DNA of 64,000 nt, taken from the NCBI RefSeq assembly GCF_007830315.1, contig NZ_VLKJ01000001.1, positions 186,001-250,000 on the forward strand. The letters run 5' to 3'. The stretch's first letter is position 1. Every line of letters begins with the position of its first letter. The translations under genes were made by a program, and so were the position numbers. This stretch comes from Novosphingobium taihuense. Its GTDB lineage: Bacteria > Pseudomonadota > Alphaproteobacteria > Sphingomonadales > Sphingomonadaceae. A model generated the notes under the pieces. It was not told where the DNA came from. It did no database searches and worked only from the letters and a program-made list of their open reading frames with translations. Shown piece after piece: positions 7,859 through 15,265 of this stretch.

Positions 7859-9169
7859 ATGCGAAAGATTGTGGCGACCGTGCTCGCCGCCGGGGCCATG
7901 CTTCTGCCGGCATTGGCCCATGCCCAGGATGTGGTCAGCGTCGAGGACGCGGCCAATTCAGGCGACACTGCCTGGATTCTCGTGTCTTCCGCCTTCGTGC
8001 TGATGATGGCCATGCCGGGGCTTACCCTGTTCTATGGCGGCCTTGTGCGCGCCAAGGGCTTTCTGGCCGTGCTGGTACAGGTCGGCGCCATCGCCGCTGT
8101 AGCCTCGGTGCTATGGGTTGCGGTCGGCTACACACTGGCCTTCGGTGACGTCTCGGGCGGCTGGCTCGGCAGTGGCAACGCATGGATGCTGCTCAATCTC
8201 GGCAACGTCCGCGCCAATACCGCCATTCCTGAAAGCGCCTTTGCACTGTTCCAGATGTGCTTTGCCCTGATCACGCCGGGGCTGATGGTCGGCGCCTGGA
8301 TCGATCGCGCCCGCTTCGGTTGGGTCGTGGCGTTCTCGGCACTTTGGGGTTTGCTGGTCTATGCACCGGTCGCGCACTGGATCTGGGGCGGCGGCTGGCT
8401 CGCGACGCGCCTCGGCACGCTCGACTTTGCCGGCGGCATCGTTGTCCACACAACGGCCGGCATCTCGGCGCTGGTCGTTGCCATGCTGCTCGGCAAGCGC
8501 TCGGGCTTTCCCAAGACGCTGATGTTGCCGCACAGCCCTGCGCTGACCATGGCGGGCGCCGCTCTGCTGTGGGTCGGCTGGTTCGGCTTCAACGGCGGTT
8601 CCGCCCTTGCCGCCAACGATGATGCCGCCTCGGCGATCATAAACACCCATATCGCCGCCTGCGTTGCCGCGCTGGTCTGGCTCGGCATCGAAAAGATGAG
8701 CGTGGGCAAGCCCACATCGGTCGGCTTTGCCACTGGTGCGGTCGCAGGTCTTGCCACGGTCACGCCCGCGGCAGGCTTCATCGCACCCGGTTCCGCCATG
8801 CTGTTCGGCGCGCTCGCCGCTGGCGTGTGCTATCCGATGATCCAGCTGGTCAAGCAGCGCCTCGAGATCGACGATTCACTCGACGTCTTTGCCGTGCACG
8901 GCGTCGGCGGCATGCTCGGTTCGGTCCTCCTTGCCGTGTTCATCGCCCCGGCCTTCGGCGGCACCGGCTTTGCCGAGGGCATGGACCTCACGCGCCAGCT
9001 CGTCGCACAAGTCGCAGGCGTCGGCATTGTCGCGCTGTGGAGCGCCTTTGCCACGGTGGTTTGCGCCCTCATGGTATCGATGGTCATCCCGATGCGCGTG
9101 AGCGAGGACGAGGAACGCGAAGGCCTCGACATCACCAGCCACGGCGAACGTGCCTGGGAATTCGACTGA
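7859..9169 (+). CDS. amt: Ammonium transporter (Amt/Mep/Rh family)
   Basis: This 436-residue inner-membrane channel conducts ammonium/ammonia for nitrogen assimilation. It begins with a cleavable signal-like segment (MRKIVATVLAAGAMLLPALAHAQ), as many Amt proteins do, followed by about eleven transmembrane helices. The pore twin histidines are His197 (IVVHTTAGISAL) and His347 (AVHGVGGMLG). The start at 7859 is supported by the Shine-Dalgarno GAGGGGGAG at 7842-7850; an earlier in-frame start at 7838 would cover that site. Unlike many proteobacterial amt genes it has no glnK (PII) gene beside it in this window. Regulation by nitrogen is plausible but only hinted at by the upstream element. Confidence 0.95.
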   Translation: MRKIVATVLAAGAMLLPALAHAQDVVSVEDAANSGDTAWILVSSAFVLMMAMPGLTLFYGGLVRAKGFLAVLVQVGAIAAVASVLWVAVGYTLAFGDVSGGWLGSGNAWMLLNLGNVRANTAIPESAFALFQMCFALITPGLMVGAWIDRARFGWVVAFSALWGLLVYAPVAHWIWGGGWLATRLGTLDFAGGIVVHTTAGISALVVAMLLGKRSGFPKTLMLPHSPALTMAGAALLWVGWFGFNGGSALAANDDAASAIINTHIAACVAALVWLGIEKMSVGKPTSVGFATGAVAGLATVTPAAGFIAPGSAMLFGALAAGVCYPMIQLVKQRLEIDDSLDVFAVHGVGGMLGSVLLAVFIAPAFGGTGFAEGMDLTRQLVAQVAGVGIVALWSAFATVVCALMVSMVIPMRVSEDEEREGLDITSHGERAWEFD

Positions 9170-9242
9170 CATCCTCGTGCAAGGCGATGCTCGATCAGAA
9201 CATCGCCTTGCACCTTGCCTTTGCGGCCAATAGTCAGAGGGC

Positions 9243-9809
9243 ATGACCACGCGCGAAACCGCAGCCCCGCCACAGCTGGAACAGGACCTCTGCACCGGAT
9301 GCGCGGCCTGTTGTGACGGCACGATCTTCGGTTACGTCGAAGTTAGCCGGGACGAGGAGGTCGCACTTGGCGGCCTTTTCACCATGGAATCCCGCAAGGA
9401 CGATGCGATCTTCTATCAGCCGTGCCCCCATTCGGTGGGCCAGCGCTGCCAGATCTATTCCCGACGCCCTGAAACGTGCCGCAAGTTCCATTGCCATACG
9501 CTCAAGGCCCTGCGCGGGGGCGAGATCGAGAGTGGCGAGGCCGTCAGGCGCGTGGACCAGATGCTCAAACAGCGCGAGCAATTGCAGGCAGACCTGCTGA
9601 AAGACGAAACGCTCAATCAGGCGCGAAACCGTCGGCAGATGATCGCCAGCAGCCAGGAACGCACCCCTACTGAGATGACCTTCCTGCTCAAGCTGACAGC
9701 CTTCGATCTCCTGTTAGACCGCTATTTCCGCGATCCGCGCAAATCGATGTTCGGGAATGAAGGCCCGCCCAGTCAGCCGACGAACGCTTCCCCACCGCAC
9801 CTCGATTAG
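9243..9809 (+). CDS. YkgJ-type cysteine-cluster protein, copy 1
   Basis: This 188-residue protein belongs to the YkgJ-like family of putative metal (zinc or iron) binding proteins of unclear function. The cluster begins with CTGCAACCDG near the N-terminus and continues with CPHS, CQIYSRRPETC and KFHCH. The C-terminal half is helical and charged, with LLKLTAFDLLLDRYFRDP near the end. It is the first of three related genes in a row (next at 9953 and 10638) and is the most divergent: its C-terminal helix is only loosely similar to those of the other two. It starts 73 bp after amt and might be read from the same transcript. Confidence 0.78.
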   Translation: MTTRETAAPPQLEQDLCTGCAACCDGTIFGYVEVSRDEEVALGGLFTMESRKDDAIFYQPCPHSVGQRCQIYSRRPETCRKFHCHTLKALRGGEIESGEAVRRVDQMLKQREQLQADLLKDETLNQARNRRQMIASSQERTPTEMTFLLKLTAFDLLLDRYFRDPRKSMFGNEGPPSQPTNASPPHLD

Positions 9810-9952
9810 CCAGCCAGTTGCCTGAGCCTCGCTAAATCGGCCAAGGCAACGGCTCCCTATCTATAGTTAGGTCACTTCTATCCGTATATTCCAACACTCG
9901 CCTGACGTTCGATAAATGGCGATTCGGCTTCCAGAATTGTACCCGATGGGCA

Positions 9953-10501
9953 ATGTCCCGGACCGACACAGACCTTCCACTCGAGAGCAGACTTTGCCTT
10001 GCTTGCGGCATCTGTTGTGACGGCACCCTTTTCCCTTTCGCCCTGATTGGCGAAAGCGAGGTTGATGATACCGCGCGGATCGGCCTGACAACGATGCGGA
10101 CGACCGACGATCTGCCCGCCTTTTCTCTGGCCTGCCAGTATCTCGATGGTGCTGCCTGCACCCGCTACCAGGATTGGCGACCTTCCGTTTGCGGCGATTA
10201 CTTCTGCCATGTTCAGAAGCGGGCCCGGAAGGGGTTGATCACTGAGGAAGAGGCCTTCGCCATGATCGGGCGAGCGCACAACCTCATCAATGACGTGAAA
10301 TCCGCGCTGCCAAGTGATTTGCTGATCGCCAAGGCGCGGCACGAATTCAAACGCCTTGCAGCAAAGCAGCCGGACCTCACGCCCGAGGAAGCGTCCTTCG
10401 TCGTCAAGATGTTCGTGCTCGAGCGCTTTCTCGATGCAGAATTCAGAGGACCGAAGCGCAGCCATCTGCCCGCGGCGTCGGTGGCCTCTGCCGAAAGCTG
10501 A
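9953..10501 (+). CDS. YkgJ-type cysteine-cluster protein, copy 2
   Basis: This 182-residue cysteine-cluster protein carries CLACGICCDGTLF near the N-terminus, then CQYLDGAACTRYQDWRPSVCG and YFC. Its C-terminal part (QPDLTPEEASFVVKMFVLER and FLDAEFR) is almost the same as in the next gene, showing a recent tandem duplication. The clusters of such proteins are thought to bind metal; no enzymatic residues outside the cysteines stand out. The 143 bp before it are relatively AT-rich and may hold its own promoter. Function is unknown. Confidence 0.8.
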   Translation: MSRTDTDLPLESRLCLACGICCDGTLFPFALIGESEVDDTARIGLTTMRTTDDLPAFSLACQYLDGAACTRYQDWRPSVCGDYFCHVQKRARKGLITEEEAFAMIGRAHNLINDVKSALPSDLLIAKARHEFKRLAAKQPDLTPEEASFVVKMFVLERFLDAEFRGPKRSHLPAASVASAES

Positions 10502-10637
10502 TCAGAAAAGGCCGGAAGCACCGCGTCGGATGGCAGCCCCAGGAACTAAAGTTTGCCGTCAATCCTGACTAATTTCCACCACTCCCATGCCATGCGACAA
10601 ATGGCCAAGCCCCCGGGCTATCCTCTATTCTGCCAAA

Positions 10638-11186
10638 ATGGCGTCATCCGATTTGCAACTGTCGCTCGAAAGCAGGCTTTGCCTGTCCTGCGGCCTCTGC
10701 TGCGATGGTACGCTCTACGAGGACGCCAAGATCCGGGATGACGAGGTTGCCAGCGTCGAAGGTATCGGCCTGAAAACAGGCCGCAACGCCGAAGGCCATG
10801 CCACCTTCCTGTTCGCCTGCCATTACCTCGATGGCGCCTGCTGCACCCGCTACGACCAATGGCGACCTTCCGTCTGCGGCAAGTATTTTTGCCGCTTGCA
10901 GGAAAAGGTCCGCCGCAACGAACTCGCCGAGGATCAGGCCTTCGACAAGATCGCAACAGCCCGCAGGCTTGCAGCTGACGTAAAGAAGGCCCTGCCAACG
11001 GGCATGCCGATCTTCGAAGCGCGCCACCACTTTGCCCGCCTCGCCGCCCGACAGCCTGACCTAACGCCCGAAGAAGCGCGCTTCGTCGTGAAGATGTTCG
11101 TGCTCGAACGCTTTCTCGACGCGGAGTTCCGCAAGCCGGACAAGGGCCATCTGCCAAAGGGCGCAAGAGCAAGCGCCACCGCCTGA
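10638..11186 (+). CDS. YkgJ-type cysteine-cluster protein, copy 3
   Basis: This 182-residue protein is a close paralogue of the preceding gene, sharing the order of cysteines (CLSCGLCCDGTLY; CHYLDGACCTRYDQWRPSVCG; YFC) and the C-terminal FVVKMFVLERFLDAEFR helix. It has one extra Cys in GACCTRY. The ATG at 10638 (MASSDLQLSLESRLC) aligns with the start of copy 2; an in-frame ATG at 10587 would add 17 unrelated residues. The gene is convergent with the nitronate monooxygenase gene, with 66 bp between stops and no clear terminator hairpin. Confidence 0.8.
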   Translation: MASSDLQLSLESRLCLSCGLCCDGTLYEDAKIRDDEVASVEGIGLKTGRNAEGHATFLFACHYLDGACCTRYDQWRPSVCGKYFCRLQEKVRRNELAEDQAFDKIATARRLAADVKKALPTGMPIFEARHHFARLAARQPDLTPEEARFVVKMFVLERFLDAEFRKPDKGHLPKGARASATA

Positions 11187-11252
11187 AACGGCTCAGGCCG
11201 GGCGGCGGGTCATCATCGTACGACGACTTCCCGACGCCCGCCCGCTATTTAA

Positions 11253-12662
11253 TCAATCACCCGTCAGGATACGGTCGACCAGCTGCTTCACCGTTGGCGT
11301 GAAGTTGTTGGAATAGAACGGGTCCTGCTTGAACCTGTATGCAGCGTGCCCTGCGAACATCAGGTTCTTGTCGATGTCACCCCCATGAGCGATGTCCTGC
11401 AAAGTCTTCTGGATGCAGAAGCTGCGTGGATCGGCGAGGCGACCGGTGGTGTAATCATCATGGTCCTTCCATGACGAGAACCCGCAGTGCGACAGGCAGC
11501 CCATGCAGTCCTTCTGGTCCTGCTGGATTTCCTCGCGCTCCTGCGGCGCCACGAACACCATCGTATCGTCAGGCGTGCGCAGCGCGTGAACGTAGCCCGC
11601 GCCATGCCATTCGCGTGCCCGCGCGAGATCGTTGGGCGTGACCCAGAAGTTCTTGCCGCGCACGCCCACGTCGAGCTGCGCGGTATGCTCGCCTGCCGCA
11701 ACGCGCGAATAGGGAATCTGCCGCTCCGAACGCGCTTCGAGCGCCCGCAGGAACGGATTGCGCACCGCCGAGGAATAGAAGCCCGTCGGCGAGAAGCGAT
11801 GGAGCAGCACGTCGCCGGGCTCGAGCGTGCGCAGGTGATCCTTCCACCCCTGCGGAATCGGGCTTTCCTCGGTCAGCAGCGGCCGCGTGCCGAACTGGAA
11901 GGCAATCGCGCCAAGCTCGGGATTGTCGATCCAGTCGTTCCATTCGCGCAGAAACCAAACGCCGCCCGCCATCACGATCGGCACGTCGTCCGACACGCCC
12001 TCGGCGCGCATGACGTCACGCAGCGCCTTGACGCGGGGATAGGGATCTTCCGGCTTCTTGGGATCTTCCGCGTTGGACAGGCCATTATGTCCACCCGCCA
12101 ACCACGGGTCTTCATAGACCACTGCCGCCAGCAGATGCGAAACCTTGTGATAGGCGCGCTTCCACAGCGCGCGGAACGCACGGCCGGAAGAGACGATCGG
12201 CAGGTAGTTCACATTGAACCGCGCCGCGATTTCGGAAAGCTTGTACGGCATTCCCGCACCGCAGGTCACGCCGGTCACCAGCCCGCGCGTCTTTTCCAGC
12301 ACGCCTTCGAGCACGGCCTGCGCCCCGCCCATTTCCCACAGCACGTTGATGTTGATCGCACCCTTGCCGCCCGAGATGTCGTAGGCGCGCTTGACCTGCT
12401 CAACCGCGCCATCGATGGCGTACTTGATTAGTTCCTCGTGCCGTTCCTTGCGGGTCAGCGCGTTATAAACCTGTGGAATGATCTTGCCTTCGGCGTCGTA
12501 GCTGTCGGCATTCACCGCGCTGACCGTCCCGATACCGCCGGCTGCGGCCCAGGCGCCCGAACTCATGTGGTTCGTTGCCGCCACACCCTTGCCGCCCTCG
12601 ACCAGCGGCCAGACTTCGCGGCCACCATAGAGAATCGGCTTCAACCCCTTGAACGCAGACAT
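11253..12662 (-). CDS. Nitronate monooxygenase-like FMN oxidoreductase with C-terminal cysteine motif
   Basis: This 468-residue TIM-barrel flavoprotein resembles nitronate monooxygenases (2-nitropropane dioxygenase family), which oxidise alkyl nitronates using FMN; FabK-type enoyl-ACP reductases share the fold. Family-style segments include HMSSGAWAAAGGIGTVSAVN near the N-terminus, VTCGAGMPYKLSEIA, and VMAGGVW for phosphate binding. The C-terminal part has four cysteines (Cys385, Cys388, Cys392 in CMGCLSHC, and Cys415) that could bind a metal or iron-sulfur cluster. The ATG at 12662 has a good Shine-Dalgarno (AAAGGAAATTG) and overlaps the stop of the methyltransferase gene by one base (TGATG), so both are co-translated. 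Substrate is unknown. Confidence 0.82.
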   Translation of the reverse strand: MSAFKGLKPILYGGREVWPLVEGGKGVAATNHMSSGAWAAAGGIGTVSAVNADSYDAEGKIIPQVYNALTRKERHEELIKYAIDGAVEQVKRAYDISGGKGAININVLWEMGGAQAVLEGVLEKTRGLVTGVTCGAGMPYKLSEIAARFNVNYLPIVSSGRAFRALWKRAYHKVSHLLAAVVYEDPWLAGGHNGLSNAEDPKKPEDPYPRVKALRDVMRAEGVSDDVPIVMAGGVWFLREWNDWIDNPELGAIAFQFGTRPLLTEESPIPQGWKDHLRTLEPGDVLLHRFSPTGFYSSAVRNPFLRALEARSERQIPYSRVAAGEHTAQLDVGVRGKNFWVTPNDLARAREWHGAGYVHALRTPDDTMVFVAPQEREEIQQDQKDCMGCLSHCGFSSWKDHDDYTTGRLADPRSFCIQKTLQDIAHGGDIDKNLMFAGHAAYRFKQDPFYSNNFTPTVKQLVDRILTGD

Positions 12663-13432
12663 CAATTTCCTTTCAACGCGCTTGTCGCGCTCGCACCCTT
12701 GGCCGTTTTGAGACGGCATGGCCTGATCCTGCCCGGCTCGGGCCGCGTCTCCGCGGCCGTGAACTGGGCGTAATATCCGGCGATTTCCGGTTTACGGTGA
12801 AATTCATCCAAGCGAAAGCCCACCGCCTCCAGTTCGCAGATCAGCAGCGCCGGAGGAATGCCGTGCTTGTCGGTCCAGCGATCGACATCGACCACGACGA
12901 CCCGCCCTCCGGGCTTGAGCGCCGGCCAGACCCGCCACAGGAAGGCATAGGGCTCGGCGACCTCGTGATACATGTGCACCATGAAGATGCGGTCGAAGCT
13001 GCGCTCGGGCAACTTGGGGTCGTCCTGCGCTCCCGGCTTGATCGAGACGTTGTCCAGCCGGTCCTTCTCGACGCGCGCGCCAAGTCGCCGCAGCGCATCG
13101 CCATCGATGTCCTGCGCCAGAACGCGCCCCCCACGTCCCACCCGCTCGGCAAGGCGCACGGTATAGTAGCCCTCGCCCGCGCCGATATCAGCCACGCTCA
13201 TGCCCGGCTTCACCCCGGCAAGGTCCATCACCATGCTCGCCTCACCCTGGCGGTCACGGTCGGCCTCTGTCGAAAACTGGCTGCTGACGATTTTCGAAAC
13301 CGGGCGGTCGGCCAGCGGAAAAGCACGCGCGGTTTCGGCGCGCTTGTCCTCGACCTTCGGCTGGCAAGCAGCAACGCCAAAAAGGGCCAGAACGGCCACG
13401 GCAACCTTGGAATGGGCCGAAGCCCGGCCCAT
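12662..13432 (-). CDS. Putative lipoprotein with class I SAM methyltransferase fold
   Basis: This 256-residue protein starts with a lipoprotein signal peptide (SKVAVAVLALFGVAAC, lipobox Cys23) followed by a SAM-dependent methyltransferase domain: motif I VADIGAGEGYYTVRLAE (about 79-95), an acidic strand end LAQDID, and RIFMVHMYHEV and GGRVVVVDVD for motifs II-III. The C-terminal region ends with a basic stretch. A SAM methyltransferase exported to the periplasm would lack SAM supply, so it may be a repurposed, non-catalytic fold or face the cytoplasm by another route. It overlaps prfB upstream (TGATG) and nitronate monooxygenase downstream (TGATG), forming one operon. Confidence 0.8.
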   Translation of the reverse strand: MGRASAHSKVAVAVLALFGVAACQPKVEDKRAETARAFPLADRPVSKIVSSQFSTEADRDRQGEASMVMDLAGVKPGMSVADIGAGEGYYTVRLAERVGRGGRVLAQDIDGDALRRLGARVEKDRLDNVSIKPGAQDDPKLPERSFDRIFMVHMYHEVAEPYAFLWRVWPALKPGGRVVVVDVDRWTDKHGIPPALLICELEAVGFRLDEFHRKPEIAGYYAQFTAAETRPEPGRIRPCRLKTAKGASATSALKGN

Positions 13433-14559
13433 CAGTCGTCGTCCTCCACTGCAACCTTCTCGCCGGTGACCTTTTGCGACAGCGCTGCGGCCATGAACGG
13501 ATCGAGCGCGCCGTCGAGCACTTCGGTGGGATTGGTCGAAACCACGCCGGTCCGCAGGTCCTTCACCTGCTGGTAGGGCTGCAACACATAGGAGCGGATC
13601 TGGTGTCCCCAGCCGATCTCGGTCTTGGCCTGATATTCCCCGCTCGCCGCCGCTTCGCGCTTGGCAAGTTCCGCCTCGTAGATGCGTGCCTTGAGCATGC
13701 CCATCGCGGTCGCCCGGTTCTTGTGCTGGCTGCGGTCATTCTGGCTCGCCACGATGATCCCGGTCGGCACGTGGGTGATGCGCACCGCTGAGTCGGTGGT
13801 GTTGACGTGCTGGCCGCCCGCACCCGAAGCGCGATAGGTATCGATCTTCAGGTCGGCCGGATTGATCTCGACCTCGATGTTGTCGTCGATCTCGGGATAG
13901 ACCCAGACAGAGCTGAACGACGTGTGCCGCCGCGCCGAGCTGTCATAGGGGCTGATGCGGACGAGACGATGCACGCCGCTCTCGGTCTTGGCATAGCCAT
14001 AGGCGTTCTCGCCCTTGATCAGCAGTGTCGCGCTCTTGATCCCGGCTGCTTCGCCCGCGTGATAGTCGACCAGATCGACCTTGTAGCCATGCCGCTCAGC
14101 CCAGCGCGTGTACATGCGCTGGAGCATTTCCGCCCAGTCCTGGCTTTCGGTTCCGCCGGCGCCCGCATGCACTTCGAGGAAGCAGTTGTTTGCGTCCGCT
14201 TCGCCTGCCAGCAGCGCCTGGACCTTGTCGTTGTCGGCACGATCAGCCAGCGCGGCAAGCGTGGCAAGGCCCTCGTTCACCGTGGCCTCGTCATCTTCCA
14301 TTTCGCCAAGCTCGATGAACTCAATCGCATCGGCCATTTCCTGGCCGATCTCGTTCACCGTGCCGATAGAGGCTTCAAGACGACGGCGCTCGCGCATCAC
14401 CTCTTCAGCCTTCTTGGGATCATCCCAAAGCTTGGGGTCTTCGACGCGCGCGTTCAGCTCGTCCAGACGGCGCACGGCGCGGTCCCAGTCGAGGAACTTT
14501 CGCACCAGTGCCAGCGCGGCATTGATGCGGTCGATATGGGCCTGCCCCTCGGCACGCAT
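13432..14559 (-). CDS. prfB: Peptide chain release factor 2
   Basis: RF2 ends translation at UGA and UAA codons in the cytoplasm. The 375-residue product has the catalytic GGQ at 248-250 (SGAGGQHVN) and the stop-recognition region [15 protein letters not shown], where the SPF tripeptide of E. coli reads Ser-Pro-Tyr (203-205). The start is the ATG at 14559 ([11 protein letters not shown]). The frame is continuous: there is no in-frame UGA programmed frameshift near codon 25, so the autoregulatory frameshift known from E. coli prfB is absent. Its stop overlaps the start of the lipoprotein methyltransferase gene by one base. Confidence 0.97.
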   Translation of the reverse strand: MRAEGQAHIDRINAALALVRKFLDWDRAVRRLDELNARVEDPKLWDDPKKAEEVMRERRRLEASIGTVNEIGQEMADAIEFIELGEMEDDEATVNEGLATLAALADRADNDKVQALLAGEADANNCFLEVHAGAGGTESQDWAEMLQRMYTRWAERHGYKVDLVDYHAGEAAGIKSATLLIKGENAYGYAKTESGVHRLVRISPYDSSARRHTSFSSVWVYPEIDDNIEVEINPADLKIDTYRASGAGGQHVNTTDSAVRITHVPTGIIVASQNDRSQHKNRATAMGMLKARIYEAELAKREAAASGEYQAKTEIGWGHQIRSYVLQPYQQVKDLRTGVVSTNPTEVLDGALDPFMAAALSQKVTGEKVAVEDDD

Positions 14560-14648
14560 GGAAACAACTCCGGTCAAACGCAAAACGAACTGCGCCGCTT
14601 AGCGAAGCGGGCAGGCATGTAAAGCCCAAGCGTGTCTTGCTGCTGCGT

Positions 14649-15203
14649 TCAGCGCGCTCCGCCGAGCTTTCGCACGGCTGCCAGCGTCAGCTTCACATGG
14701 TCGCGATAGTCCATTTCCGAGTGGACCATGACGATATTGCCATCGCGCCCGATGACATAGCTGGTGCGCTTGGTCAGCCCGGTCGGGATGCCCACGGCCT
14801 TGAGCGCGACGTCATAGGACTTGATCACCTGCGGGGTGGCAGCGGCTACCGCAAACTTGTCACGACAGGCTTCGGTCGAAAACTTCTGCAGCGTCTCGAT
14901 CTTGTCGTTGGACATGCCGATCACCGTAGCACCGGCAGCCTTGAAATCGTCGCTGGCCTCGGCAAAGGCGTGGGCTTCCAGCGTGCACCCTTGCGTGAAC
15001 GCCTTGGGATAGAAGTACAGGACCACCGGCCCCCTCTTCAGCGCATCCTTCAGGTTGAACGAGAACGGCTTGCCCGCCAGCGCGCCCTTGGCGGCAAAGT
15101 CGGGCGCGCGCGCACCGGCCTTGAGTTCGGCGGACGCCGGAGCGGAGGCGATAAAGGCGAAGGCTGCTGCGGCAGCGACAAGATTGCGAAGCTTCATGTG
15201 CAT
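14649..15203 (-). CDS. Exported BCP-type peroxiredoxin
   Basis: This 184-residue thiol peroxidase of the AhpC/TSA superfamily (Bcp/PrxQ type) reduces peroxides. The peroxidatic cysteine is Cys73 in the motif YPKAFTQGCTLEAHAF, where the usual Pro before Gly is Gln; a second Cys112 (TEACRDKF) may act as resolving cysteine. Residues 1-25 form a Sec signal peptide (ending APASA), so it should work in the periplasm. Start choice is between 15203 (MHMKLRN) and 15197 (MKLRN); neither has a strong ribosome binding site. It lies between prfB and PBP1a on the same strand. Confidence 0.9.
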   Translation of the reverse strand: MHMKLRNLVAAAAAFAFIASAPASAELKAGARAPDFAAKGALAGKPFSFNLKDALKRGPVVLYFYPKAFTQGCTLEAHAFAEASDDFKAAGATVIGMSNDKIETLQKFSTEACRDKFAVAAATPQVIKSYDVALKAVGIPTGLTKRTSYVIGRDGNIVMVHSEMDYRDHVKLTLAAVRKLGGAR

Positions 15204-15265
15204 GACGCTACCAGACGATGTGCTATCCCGCCAATGCCTTTGAGTGCAGGCCGGAATAGGCAGGA

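Noticed and set aside
14480..14559. Programmed frameshift in prfB
   Set aside because: The first 30 codons read through without an in-frame UGA, so the E. coli-type autoregulatory frameshift is absent.
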